From Panonychus citri (lineage: Eukaryota > Arthropoda > Arachnida > Trombidiformes > Tetranychidae), in the NCBI RefSeq assembly GCF_014898815.1, contig NW_026515545.1:868001-932000 (forward strand): a stretch of DNA of 64,000 bases, written 5' to 3'. The notes below the pieces were generated by a model. The model was given only the letters and a program-made list of their open reading frames with translations. It did no database searches and was not told the origin of the DNA. Within the stretch, counting starts at the first letter, position 1. Every line of letters starts with the position of its first letter. A program made the translations under genes and the position numbers. Positions 13,644-28,400 of the stretch are shown piece after piece.

Positions 13644-16600
13644 AAAAAGCAATAAGGATGAAGATGATGATGATAATGATGATGAGGTTTTGCAATTGAC
13701 TATTGGTTGCAAATGTAAAAGGTCAACACAAAAGGTCACAACAGGTTCTACCAGAGAAGAGAGAGAGAGAGAGAGAGAAAAGAGAGAATGAGAAAAGAAG
13801 AGACAAAGAGATTGTGCTAGAGAATAAGAAGAGGAGATGATGATGATGATGATGAGAGAGAGAGAGAGAGAGAGGAGCAAGTTCTTAAGAAAATGTAGAG
13901 CAAACCTTGAGAAGAGAAAAAGGTTTCCATTTTTTTCTCATCAAGTTAAAGATGGGGAACAATTTCTGGAGAAAGAATAAGAAGATGAAGATAAAGAAAG
14001 AAATGGGAAGAAAGAGAATGATAATGGGGATGATGAAAGAGAAAAGAGAGAGCAAGAGAGATGAAGATCAAACCCATAATATACGGTTCATAAGGTCAGA
14101 ATTTTCTCTTTCATCATCATTGTTATTACCATTATTGTTATTATAGTTATTATCATTCGTTATAATTTTATATATACCTTTTTGCATCAATACCAAATAA
14201 TATTTTTATTGCTTTAAAAATTATTGTTATTATGATGATGATTATCATCATCATTGGGAGGGTCTCCCTCATCTTTTGCTCCTCATCCATTTTATTATAG
14301 TTACTATGGTAACAATGTTAATCTCATTGGACTCCCTGATCAACTAGGAAGACAGAGTGAGAGAGAGAGAGATGAATATTTTTTTTGTCTTCTCTCCCTT
14401 TCTCCCTTTTGTATACACATTATTGTCTGGAGAAAGGTAAAGGGATGAAGATGAAGATAAAGATAAAGATAAGGATGATGATAAATAGGATGAAAGATGA
14501 AGTTGTTTAAATTGGAGAAGATCAAGTTTTAAATAATAATAATAAGAGAAGGCGGAGAAGAATAAAAAAGTTCTGTCATGATGAAAGTTCTGTTTGCTGA
14601 ATTTTCTATTCTATCAATGAGTTTCAATTGTTATTACATGATGATGATTTTCTATTCTCTTTCTTTTTTTCGTTTTCTTCTTCTTTTTTAGAACAAAATA
14701 TTCAACTCAATTGTTCTCTGTCAGCAAAATAGAGAAAAAGAATATTTCTCTCTCTCTCTCTCTCACATATCTTCCCCTTTTCTCTTTCTTCCATCTTCTT
14801 TCGTCGTCATTTTCATCCTTCAGGGGCAAATATCATGCTGAGGAATCAAGTGGAATAAGAGAAAAGAAAGAAGAAGAAAAAAAAACTCTGAGTGAGGAGG
14901 AAAAGAGTAGGATGAAAAAGGGATGGGTTCGGAAGAGAAGCAAGTAAACAGTTGATGATAATCGATGGAAGACAAAAGGAAGAAGATGAAGATGTAGTGA
15001 GTAAGTGAGAGAGAGAGAGAAAATGATGATAAAAGCATGATGATAATAATAAAAACACACAATCTATAAGTTGTTTCAACTGAATATTATATGAAATTGT
15101 GCAAAGAATGTGTTATAAGCATATTGAAGATGAAGATGAAGATGAAGATGAAGATGATGAGGATGTGGATGAGGATGAGGATGAAAATGAGCAAGAAAAG
15201 CAAGTCTCATGCATATGCAACTTTTTTCCCTGCAAAAAGCAAAATAAATAACCATTCCCATAAGATGTGCAAAAGTAAATGTTTTTTTTTCTCTCTCTTG
15301 CTTAACATTATCATTATGAATATGGAAAAGAAAAAAAAATTATTAGTAAACAACAACAACGATCATAATCATGATAATAACTGTAAATTCAATCAAACAT
15401 TTTGATAACAATTTAGAATGATAAACAATGAGATGGAGATAAAGCTCAATATGAAGATTGATAATCATCATCAATTTTTTTTCTTCCTCTCATCTCATCC
15501 AATTAAGATTAACATTGAAATTAGTTTCTTCTTGGATTACCTAAGGTTAGGGCTTAGGATTCAGTTTCTCATATTCATGGTTAACCTGGTTGAATAGGTT
15601 CCTTGAAATTCATGTTTACCCAAGGTTATCATCATCATTATCCTTACGATGATGATGATGATGATGATGATGCTTGATTGAAGTAGAAAGAAGCAAAAAA
15701 AAATAACTTTATTTTCTGGTTTCCTTTTAATGTTTACTTTCTTGTCTCTATAATAAACTATGGAGGATAACCAGGAATAGGAAAATCTGGTTATCATCAT
15801 GATCGGTTGTTGTTTTTGTTGTTATTTGTGAAATTTCACCATGAATACTTGAGAATTGATGGTGAAATATACACTGAGTTAAATCTGGTTCACCATTTTG
15901 TAAATGATGACGATAATAATATAACAATAATTGTAAGAAGTGAATGAACAAAAAGTGAATTGAGAAAATAGCTAATCAACAATCAACAATTGAAACCAGA
16001 ATATTGATTCATTGTTACCATGAAAAATGATGATAAGATAATGATCATCATGATAATAACTAATATAATAACAATAATAATAATAGTTGTTATAATCATC
16101 ATGTGAATAGTGAACTTATTGGTAATATTATTGATCATGAAGGATATGGTTTCCATCATAAATATGGTCAAATATTCAGAAGGAATAATTTTCATGAAAG
16201 AATCTGAATAAATGGTGATAAACATAAAGATGATGGAGAAAAGAAGCAAAAAAAAAATGTTCAATGTCTTCAAGAAAACATGATGGTTGTTGAAAATAAA
16301 CAAAAGATATGAAAACATAAACATGAGAATGGGAATCATGATAATAATGAATTGAAAGAAATGAGAAAACATAATTCTCAATGAATGACAATTTTTAATG
16401 GTTCAATGATATAACAATTTACACCATAGTTTTTATGATGAGGAGGAAGGAGATGAGGGAGGCTTTGTCACTTTCTCTCTCTCTCTCTCTCTCTCTCGAT
16501 TCATCGACACAGACAAAAAAGCGAGAGGGAAAAGAAGCATGAAGAAGACAAAGAAGATAGAGTGAGAGAGATGATAAGATGAGGAGGAATAGGTTAACAC

Positions 16601-17635
16601 GTTTACCTTCAAAATAATGGATAATATCACCAAAGCGGAACGAAATTTTCTCTTCCTCCCTTAATCTATCTTCTCCTCTCTCATTCTCCCTCACCCTCCC
16701 TCTTTCAATTTTCCCTTCTCTCTTAAACCATATCATTGTTTACCAGTTTACTCTCATCATCATCATCATCATCATCATTCTTCTTCTTCTTATTCTTTCC
16801 TCCTTCTCCCAATTCCCTTTCTCTTTCAGTCAATTATCATCAGAAAAAAAGAGAGACCAAGAAAAAAATATAAGACAAACAAAGAAAGAGAGGAAAAAAA
16901 AAGAAGGGCAATCTAAATCTGGTTCCTGTTTGTACAAGTTATCATCATTTCATCATCATTCTCATTCTCATCATCATCATAAAAAATGTAGATCAACAGA
17001 AGCAGAAAAACAACAAACGGGTCCAACCAACACAGAAGCATTTACCTTGACAGTAATCATGTATTACCAATCAAGAAGTAAAATGTAATCTGGTTTTCGT
17101 GTATTTTTTTCTGGTTAAACCAGAATTTTCAAATGAACCAGTAAAAGAAAACATTAAACCAACTGAAACTCTCTATATGTATCCATTATTTGGGTGTTGT
17201 GGTAAATGAAACAAAGAAAATGATAAAGGTAAACAAGAACAGAGATAAACAATGATAAGAATTACATGTATAATTATCAATGAAATGAACGATGAAATTG
17301 TATCAGAATTTATATTCTTGATAAGGTTTCATGAATCGCTTTTTTTTTGCTTATTCTTTTGCTTCATCTCTCTTTCTCTCCATCGTGTTATTATCTATCT
17401 TCATTCATTACCTTTATATCATTATTACAATGAGGTTCATTTGATTCCCACTGAGTTTCAAATGATTTTAATTCATACATATAACACAGCATGATAACAG
17501 AAAGTAAACAGAATAACTCATTGATGGTAACATCGATTAGAATTAGAAAATAGCAAGGGAAATGGATGAAGAAGATGAGGAAACTCAGACAATTCTGATG
17601 TATATTCTTTCTTTGGAAAAGAAAACCCAAAAACC

Positions 17636-17675
<40 letters not shown>

Positions 17676-19420
17676 GAAAACTCAGAGAATGTTGTATGAT
17701 GATCAAAGAAAAGAGAGGAAGAAGATGAGGTTATTTCTCATTCTATTACATGAGAATAAAGAAAATGGATCGATAATTCAATTTCCAAAGGGAGAGTCCA
17801 TTCAATATCCGGATGAAGAAGAAGATGATGATGATGATAACCATGGAAATAAACTAGGCTATTCATCAATGGATATTACTGAACATTCTGAACGCAAAGA
17901 AGTAAAAAAAATTATGATGATCAAGATGAGGATGGTAACAGTGAAAAGAGACAAAAAAAGTAAAGGAAAAGGAGGAGGATGATGATGATGATCATCATGA
18001 AGATGGAGATGATGCATAAGATGGCGATAAAATGGGATGAGGAATGATGATGATAAACTAACCTTTCAGCTCCATGTTGGCAAAAATTATCATTCACTAA
18101 CCAGAAAAACAAGAATCATATGATGATGAAAAAAAAGAGTTGATATAATCATTATTAATTTACATTCGTCTCATCATCATCTCCATGTGAAAATATGATA
18201 TTATTTACATTGGCATCAAGCCATGAAAAAGGTTATTCATCTCATGTTAATTGTTGATTATTTCGAGTTACTATTAATAATTTAAATTGTAATTGAAGCA
18301 AACACACTGATTGACTCTCTCTCTCTTTAAAAATAGTAAACATTGATTATCTTCAGCTGATTGATCAGAATTCATTTTATAATTAAGGTTACATTTTTTG
18401 TTCCGTATAATATATTTACTAATTGTGATAGAAATTAATTTATATTCACAATCAACAGCTAATTAACTATTCTATTCACATACTTAAATTGTAACAATGA
18501 AAACCTGCAATTAGCGTTGGTGTTTATTGTTATTATTATTTAATCATTACAATTTAACTCAATGTTTGACATGATTGTTAATTTTGTCGTTAATTGTTTC
18601 AAATTTTCATCTTTTTTGTTTATTTGTTAATCATTTCAACATTTCACAATTAACTTCCTGTTTTCTTTGCCAATCTCATCTATTAATTGTCATTTAACAA
18701 TTTAATCATAAATATATATGTCATCATCTTAATTCAATGGTAATTCAAGGTTAACATGGTTAATGATTAAGGTTGACAATTTAGATTGTGTTTAGATTAA
18801 AATATTTTTGTAGATTTTGTTGGTTAATCAAATCGTCACCATTTTAATTGATTGAATATTGATTTTTAATCAACGTGAAAATCAAGATGAGTTAATTACA
18901 GTTCAAATGATTATTATGTAATTTTTAATTAATCATTAAAGTCATTGCTCGATAATAATAATCAACACCATCATCATCATGATAACAACAAACAGTAATT
19001 AGCTTACAAGAAAATAACAATTGAATTCATGAATCAACGTTGAGTAAGTTAATTGTAATAAGATGAATTTTTTTTTTCTCTATTATTATCATGATGAAAT
19101 TGAATTTTCGTTTTGTTTTTCTTCTTGGAAATAATAAAACATTGAAGAAAAAGTTTAATCATCATCTTGATGATTATCATGAATTTAATGTGTATACAAA
19201 TACAATGTTATTAAATGAGTTGAAATTATGAAAATCATGATAAAAGATTTGATTGTTTAATGTAATATAATCTGACCTTGGAAATAATTTGTTATTATGA
19301 AAATAGGTGAATCAGGAAGAGTGAGAAAGATGATAAATATTAAGAAAAGGGTGAGTAAGAGGAAGATAATTACACTGTATCATCATTATGATAGTAAACA
19401 TGAGAGAGTACACATCGTGA

Positions 19421-19469
<49 letters not shown>

Positions 19470-22400
19470 CACAGATGAATTAAGAAAAACTCATTTGTAA
19501 CCAGACTATTTTTTCAATGGTAAAAACAAAATTGTTGTTTACAATCAATGGTGAGCAAGTTCATTGTCTGGGAGTGAGAGAGAGAGAGAGAGTGAGTCGT
19601 TAAGATGATGATGCATAATGGAGGCGAAATAGATGCGAAGCAAAAATGGGAGGAGGTGGAGAGAGAGAGTGATGATAATGATGATGAGGAAAACAGAAGG
19701 ATGAAAAATGGAGAGAGAAAAAGACAGTAAGGTAGACAGAAAATGTTGATTAGGGTTAGAAAGATGATGATGAAAAAAATGTTCATCATCCATTCACCCA
19801 TGAAAAAGTCATTCAAATTATTTCGCATCAAAGTGTAACAAAAGAAAGAGAGTTGAAAGAGGAGGAAGAAGAAGAATGATAACAAAAGGGAGCAAGGATG
19901 ATGATGAGGAGGAGGATGAGAATGTCAATTATCTAGAGAAAAAACTGAGAATCCTTTTATTTTTTAGCTTTCTTTTATATAATATTAACCATTATCACTT
20001 TTAAGCCTCACAGCGCCATCTTGTTTTATCATTTGCTGTTAATCGGGTTAATCTTCATCAAGATGATAATTTATCAAAATTTTCAGCTGATTAAATGTTG
20101 GTTATGATGAAATTACATAATTTACAAGTTATTAAAATGATTTATTTAAATGATGAAACAACAATACTATTGATTTATCAAGTGAGAACCCAAATCAATA
20201 GATGATAATCAATAAATCATCAAGATGATGATCAAAATTGATTCAGTTGATGATCATCTTGAAGATTAATGTATGTACATTCATTGATTTAATTAATTTA
20301 TTCACTGATTGATTACAATGAAAACAGTGAGAGAAATTTTAATTTTAATTCAATAATCAACTAATCTCAATATTAACATGATAATAAAATAATTCAGTTT
20401 CAATATAATCATGATAATCTGATAATAATACAATAGCTATGAAAAAAAAGGATGCGGATTTCAACTGATCCATCAAAATTTATCATCTCTGTCTATTTCA
20501 CTTTCTCATCCTTGTCATCATCAATGGGAATTTAATGAGTGAGCAATTTAATCAGTTTTGTTATATTTTATACGAGAATCAACGAGTTGATGATAATATT
20601 GAATCTCAATTTTCCTCCTCAAGTTTTCAAGGTAAATTAAACTCAACTTAAAGGTATCATCATGTTAATCGTCATCTTTAGATGAAGAAAAAATCAATCC
20701 ATCATCATACTCATCTTTTCTCATCATCATCATGAGAAGAAGGAGAAAAATCAATCCTATTCTGATTCATGGGAATCTTCAATTTCTGAAAAGTGTTCAT
20801 GGAAAAGTTTGAAATATTATCACTTACTCCATATACTCAATATTACAATTGGATGATAGTTTCATCCTCTTTCATCATTATCATCATTCTCATTTTGATT
20901 CTATGTTAAATCTTGATGCAAATTCAAATCATCATCATGAGGAGTAAAAATCAAGATATTGGCATAGTAATAATACTCATGATGATGATAGAGAGAGAGA
21001 GAGAGAGAGAGAGGAAGAATGAAAAAGTTCTGGAATATGTATCTGAATCTATCATGTAATTCAATTTATATTTTTCCTTTGAATGGAAGAAGATAAAAGA
21101 AAATTTCTGTTTTTCGACAGAATTTATCTTACATGATAATTCCTATCATCTTCTTCATCATCATCATTGCCTATTATCCAGAATTGCTAAGAATTCATGG
21201 AGAAAATAATGATTCAGAAAAAAATATTACTTGATTGTTGTTCAATTAACTTTTACCAGGTAACATATAACATCTCATTAGAAACTATCAGATAATCATG
21301 ATAATGATGATGATGATTATTAATCTGATGATTAGAGGTAATATTTTGGTTTTCGAGCAGCAAAATTAACTAAAATCAATAACTATCGATTAATTTGATT
21401 ACTTAATCAATTGAGTAGATGAGATAAATTGTTCAATAATCAATGGTAATGATTTTATCTTATTTAAGTTTTATGATTAATTATTTTCAATTTTTTTTTC
21501 ATTTGTTCAACATTGATTGTTGTTGAGGTAAAGTTAATTGTGTTCATTATTAATATGTTTGTTAAGAGCAACGTTCAATAGCAAAACACAATTAAGGTTA
21601 ATCAGTTTCTCAGTTAATTTAAATCATAATTGAATCATATATTTCAAACCCACATGAAAAATTAAACTAAATTCATAATGATTCTGATTGTTATGATTAA
21701 AATAATCATATTAATATAAATATATATATAAATGAAACAATATGATTAAATTGTTAACCGTTAAGATTTGGGTGTAACTTTAATTGGGTTTAAATTGTTA
21801 CCAGGAACCAGAAAAATTAATTGGTTACAATATTGTTCAAGTTCAATTAGATTAAATTTAATCACAATTACACCAACAAACTCAATGATTAATGATTTTT
21901 ACAACAATTTATTATTATCTAACTAATTGTTAATGGGTTAATTGTGGTTATGATTAACTTATCCTAATCATTTGGATTCTATTAATTGTAATCAAGAATG
22001 ATGATAATGAAAACAAGGAAATGATAGATTTCAAGTAAACAATTAAAACTATTTAATTAAAATTGGATTAATTGTTAGAGAGAGAGAGAGAGAGTGAGTT
22101 TTAATTAAGAAAAGACAATGACACTTATAATTAAGAGGAAAAATTTTTTTTCCTCAAATTTTGATTAACTTAATCTCTTAATTACTGTTGAATGATTGAA
22201 TACGATGATAAACAATTTATTAATTGTAAGTTCTCAGGGTGATTATTATGTTTTCTCATGATAATCAGAATTGATTCAACTTCAATTTCAATTGTAATCA
22301 ATGGTGACAATTTACTCTGAGCACATGAGCATCAAATTAATCAATAAATTGATGACAGAAAAAAATATATCAAAGTAATCAGATTGAGATTGAATTTACA

Positions 22401-25400
22401 ATTTAAATTGTTCACAATGGAAAACTTTTTCTCTTTCTTAATCATCATCATCATTATCTTAATTGCTTATTTTTCATCTCAATTAATCTATTAATAGTTA
22501 ACAATTGGAAAGCTTTTCGTTTAACCAGAAATTGAAAGTAAATCATTTAAATTGAGGGAAAGTTTAATTGTTACGTTTATATGATTTGAATGAATGGAAA
22601 CAAACAACAACAATTAAGATTAACATTCACACAACAACAAAACCGATAACTTAATTGTGTTACCTGAAAATCAATCAATTGTTTAACTTTAATTGTAAAT
22701 AATTAGCTGATTGTTAACAGTTAAGATGAATTAACTTTTTAGCTAAATGGTTGATTCATTTTGGGTAAAAATTACTCAATTGAATATCAACAGAAATATA
22801 TTCAGATAATTAACTGATCATAATTAGTTATTTAAAGAAAGTAGAAGATAAAATTAAGCATAATTACAATTAAGCCTAATAGAAAAAAAAAACTTAATTA
22901 TATTATTAAGAAAGTAATTAAATATTAATGTAAAATATAATCAACAACAATCAATAAGTAGGAGGAAAAGGTAATGATTAGTTTAAGATGATTAACAATA
23001 TTAATTAATTGAAAACAAACACCAGCAATTGAATTTTAATCAGTAGTTGATTATCCATGTCTAATTAATAGAGAATTGATTAACTTACCTCATATAATTT
23101 AAGATCATTGTAATTAACGAAATCTAATTGTCTATCATCAAGATACTCGATTGGTTTTAATTGTGATTCCCTAAGGCCAATTTTGTCAACGAGAAGTTTA
23201 AAGTTCTGAAAATGAAGCAAAAGTGAATTAAATTAACTTAATCAACTTAAATTGTTACTAAATTTAGATGAATAGTTATTGATAATAATGATATTAATAG
23301 TAATATAAACAAATCTATTCCGGAGATGAGTTAATCAAGTTAATTGTAACATTTACTCTCATTTGAAAAATGATAGAGAGGGAGAAAAGCAATTAATCAA
23401 ATTGTTGACAACCATCAACATTTGATAGTTGATTCAACTAACATCAATGATTAAGGATTAATGGATTCAATTCAAGGTTAACTGTTGTCAATTTAAATGT
23501 GGCACAATTAAACACTTTAATGGTAACTATTAATTATCATTTAATTCAAGATCAAGGTTAATCCAAAACCGTAATTATCGTTAATCCTTTTCAACTAGTA
23601 AATGTATTCATTATTATTATTATCATTATTTTCTGTATCAATATTAGTATAATTATACACAAATGCGAATGACCAATGATAATTAACTGGTCACGTAGTA
23701 ATTATCAAGGGATTAGGTGGTTAATTAAGACAATTAGCTGATTCTTACCAAGGCAAGCCAATGATTATTTTGACCAACAACAGTTTCCTTCCGGGTTGAC
23801 CAAACAATACTGTATTCAATTAGGAAAACGGTAAATTGTTGATCATAAACTTTGATCCATTCCCGTTTCCGCCAATCAACACCATCGTATTCAACTAATA
23901 CCTGTTAATTAAAGGAGAGAGAGAAATTAAAATCAATACAATTAAATGAAACAATTGGAAAACCATTACAAATGTATTGATATCAAAGGCAAGAGAAAAT
24001 TTTGCAAACTCTTGAAACAATCACAATAATTGTCAGCGAGATGATAGTTAATCATTATAATAGTTAAATCTAATCATTAACTGATAATACGATTGATTTT
24101 AATTGAGATTAATTAATGAGATGTTATTTTTATTTAATCTTTCATTTTGATACACATTCAAATCAATCAAATTGGAAGCAAATTTTGTTAACAAAATCAA
24201 ACAAATCATTTTCTTTGGCTTTAAAACTGTTTTAACAACAAATTATCATTTATATATTGACAAGTGCTTCAAATTAATTGGGTTGGCTTGATTAATATCA
24301 AGATTATAATTATGTCCACCAAAAGTTAATTGAAAAACTGATTGACATTGACTTTACAAAATGCCAATAACCTTTAGGAATGAAAAGCATTTGACCTTTG
24401 TCAAGGTAACATTCAAGGTAGGGCAATGAGTTGAACATTGGAAACCTGATCGGATCAATTGATTCAATATCAACTTGACTTGTATTGGAAAGCAGATAAT
24501 CTGAATGTGGATAAAGTAGATTAGGATTAATACTATTTGAATATAAGCGAATATATTTTCCACCCATAACCTGAGCTAATAGATTATCGTAAGGATCATG
24601 ATGAAGTGGAGATACAGTTCCCCATGGGCCAAACCAACCGTTCACAACGATATTGTTACGATCATATTGATCATCACTTTCATTGTCATTTGAATCTTTG
24701 TCTTTGTCTTTGTCTTTTTCATTAGTGTCACTCTTGGTTTGTTGATGGTCATCTTTACATTGGTCAGACTTGATTCCACAATAATCGGGTATAGTAAAAT
24801 CATAAGATAATTGTTTAAATTGTTGAAATAATTCTTGCTGAGCAATATATCCTTTAGATGGACCATCAGTCCAGTGTTTATCAATGAAACATTCAACTGT
24901 CATCAATTTTTGTGACCATTCAAAGTCAGTATATTTATTACCAATTTCAACCGGAACTGTACGAGCTCCCATATTGGATAATAAATAGTCTAGTGACCAA
25001 TGGTTATCTGATTGATTATCACAAGCTGACCAGTCATCCATGGCTCCGGTAATAATACAGGGTTTACTTTTGTTGGCATAAGATTGTTTGAAAATTTCCA
25101 ATGATGGACAATGGATAATTTCAATTCTGTTAACAGGATCAATTGATTGGTAAGGTAAAATCTTTTCCCTTCCTTTCATGATAGTGGACAATGTTTTCCA
25201 CTTGGTTGAATAGTGGACACTAAGGATTGAATGAAGTAAACAAGCAATGTCCGAGGCCAGTCCATCCATAATTGGTGGACACATGATACAAGCCATATCA
25301 CAAGTTTGGATTAACGATTCTAATATAATCTCATTGAGTCCCTTTGGTAAACAATTAGATTCAACTTTTGGCTTATCATCTAATTTGAAATTAAACTGAT

Positions 25401-28400
25401 ACGGATTTAGATTATCATCATCTTCGTCCTCTTCCTCTTCCTCTTGGTCATTTGCATCAGGTGAGTTTAATATAATTCTGAGTTGTAATAGGGTTTTAAT
25501 TATACAAACATAACCATAAAGGTAACGATAATCAAGTTTCACTGATTTCCAATGTCCGATATTTAATTTTTCCCAAGAAAAATCAATCAACATCTCACAT
25601 GTTTCAAGATATTCCAAGTAATCAGCTGATTGTTTCCTTACATTTCCAATTGTTGATTTAGTAATTTTCATTACATGACGATGATGATGAATAGTGGATC
25701 CGATTTGATGATCATTTTGTTGTTGTTGTTGTTGTTGATTAACTCGTGGTAATCCAATCAAATTAAGGACTAATCTGAATTGGGTATAGAAATAAGTTCC
25801 AATAGTTGATTGTTGGATTAATTTGAGATCATCAACAGCAAGATGATTACGTTCAGTTAATAAAATATTTATATTGTTCACAATGTCACGTACAGTTGTC
25901 ATAGTGATCCTTATAATAGGTTAACTGTATTATTATTATTGTTGTTGATGATGATGATGATTGTTGAGTTATTATTATAACTATAATTGTGATAATATCT
26001 TTATTAGAAATATATATTGGTCTTGATGTCAATCCGATTGTATGAAGAGGATAAAATTATCACAAAGATTCACACAGGAAAAGAGATGATGAAATAACCT
26101 GAATAGTGAAAGTTATTGGATTATAATTAGTTTTCAGTTGGTTAATACACAAATTAACGCTCACTAGCTCACTCAACCTTTCTCTCTCTCTCAGTCTCTT
26201 CTCCAGGGAGATACTGAATCCATTATGGATAAAAGTGAATAATAGTATTGAATAAATCATAATGATTTATATCAATACGAAGTTAATTACCACAATGATT
26301 AGAGTCAAACTAATAATAGTTGGACTATTGACCAGTTCAATGTAACAATTAATGTAGATTTTTGTGATAATAGTTTTGGTTTTATGGGTAAAAATCAATT
26401 CGATTGAATCAAATCAATTTTGAACAATTTACAAATTGTTAGAAAACAACATTAAATTGATAACATTTTACTTTACAGAATCACTTTCAGAGTTATCTTA
26501 TTAACTTGCTGTGAATTCAACAAAATAATTCATTAACTATCATGAATTTTACTAACTCTCATTATCGTAAATATTATTTGATTCTGATAAGAAGTACACT
26601 GTGTACTTTTTCTGTTGATTTTTTTATTTGATTAATCGACAAGTGTATTAGTAACTTTAATAGTAAAAATATTATACTAATTATCATATTTTTGATAAAC
26701 AATTACAGGGTCAATGAAGCTCTTGGTGATTCTAATTCTGAAACTGAACGATAAGAATCAGCATTGAAATCATATGATGATTACTGAAATGATATGAAGC
26801 AAATATTGAGCAATTTAGAGTGAAATCATTGATTCCTCTAGATTGTTGATAGTTAATTAAGTTTCTGCTAATCTTAACATCTGATTGAGCTTCGTGGAAA
26901 TCGCACTAAATCAGCGAGTTTATCATAGATCAAGCTGATCAAGATACAAATTGTTGGACGTTCAGAATTCAGATCATTTGAATTTGTGATCATTTCAAGT
27001 TCTCACAGCGATCGGATTGGATGTGACAGTAACTTAAGTATTTTTGGTGAATCAGTGGATAAGTTTTCTAGTCTTCATATTCATTTATTATACTGACCAT
27101 GGATTTATTATCGTTAGTGTCCAGTTTTAAATTTACGCCATTAAGTATATTTTGGTCAATTGTTACAACTTATTTGGTCTTTAACTTAATCAACCACTTT
27201 ATTTACTTATATCGATTGTCTCGATTACCAACATATCGACCGATGAGTAAAGTTTATGAAGTTTTACTCAGCATTGCTCGTGGAGATTGTAAGTATTTCG
27301 ATGTTCAGGTCAACCTTCGAACTCTAGCTAAATTGTTTTCTTCTTTGCTTAATGTCCACTTGTGTCCAATGGCGGATATTGTGATATTTATCTACGTTTA
27401 TAGCTAATATTTTAAGGAAAGCAATAGAAGATCATGAACACTATTTCCAAGAAAATGGATATTGTGTCATTTGGTTCCTGTGTATCCCGTTTATTATGGT
27501 TGGTCGATACGATAGAGCTCAAGTGAGTAAACGAATTTCCATTTGATATGTACATGTTTTAATAATTCGGAATGAACTTATTGTGAACCCTGTACGTGAT
27601 TTCTGTGGGCTTTAACCACTGCTTTTCAGGAAACTGTAGGTGAGCCTGCGACACTGGACAAGAGTCATCTTTTTACAATGAGTGAAATTTTCTTTGGTCA
27701 AGGAATAATCTCTTCTAAAGACGAAAAATGGAAATCTCGTCGTCATTTAGTTCGTCAACAGTTTTCTCCTCTTTCGATTCCTCATTATACAAGTAACATT
27801 AGATCGCTATCAGAGTCAGTAAACAAATCGATTCAACAATCAATCGTAGAAGAGAAGAAAACAGGTAAACCTTTAGATATTCGAGGCTTTTTCTCAATCG
27901 CTACCATGAAAATGATCTTGGGTAAAGCTTCAGGAGTTGAACTTGCTGACAGAGATTATGAATTCTTGATAAAGGCAATGGATAAGTTTCTTCATCAATC
28001 AGAAATTCGGACAATGTTTCCTCCATTTTACACTGATTTTTTCTATGAAATTTATATTAAATGGACTGGAACTCGGAGAATGATTGATGAAACTAACGAG
28101 TTATTAGTTTCAGGGATTCGCAAAAAATATAATCAGATCAGAAGAGAATTACTCGTTGAAGATCGTGATGCTTATCAAATGTTGAATGAACGAAATAACA
28201 ATTCGAGTGACCTCATTGATGGTTCTGATGAAGGAAAAAGATCAAATAGTCTTAGTGAATTTCTAATGAGAACTTGGGTTAAGCCTGAGACTGGATTAAC
28301 TGAGGAAATTGAATCGGCCATTTTGGAAGAGATCAAAGCAGTTCTAGTTGCTGGTTCTGATGGACCTGATAGTCTTATGACTTGGTTCATTTATATCATC

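Larger units (their letters stand above)
3429..23088. other. KDM3 intron 2, about 19.7 kb, simple-sequence rich
   Basis: This is the stretch between two phase-0 KDM3 exons. The protein on either side is continuous by comparison with KDM3 family members, so no exon seems to be missing. It is dominated by GAT/ATC trinucleotide, GA/TC and CA dinucleotide repeats in AT-rich DNA. The open frames in it (for example near 4.4-5.2, 13.5-15.4 and 16.0-19.9 kb) are runs of Ser/Leu, Asp/Glu/Lys or Ile with no recognisable domain, and I treat them as repeat shadows. One less repetitive block, at about 8215-8420, is discussed in the findings. Confidence 0.7.

Noticed and set aside
14254..14360. A short non-repetitive frame beginning MGGSPSSFAPHPFYYSYYGN
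   Set aside because: It looks more protein-like than its surroundings but is only about 35 residues before running into a GA repeat, with no homologue I recognise.
13414..15405. Dense overlapping open frames on both strands (poly Ser-Leu, Arg-Glu, Lys-Met)
   Set aside because: They follow GA/TC and GAT repeats exactly and shift frame at repeat borders; no domain or splice support.
16419..16736. A minus-strand frame rich in Arg/Glu then Ser/Leu
   Set aside because: It overlaps a GA/TC microsatellite and has no homologue; a repeat artefact.
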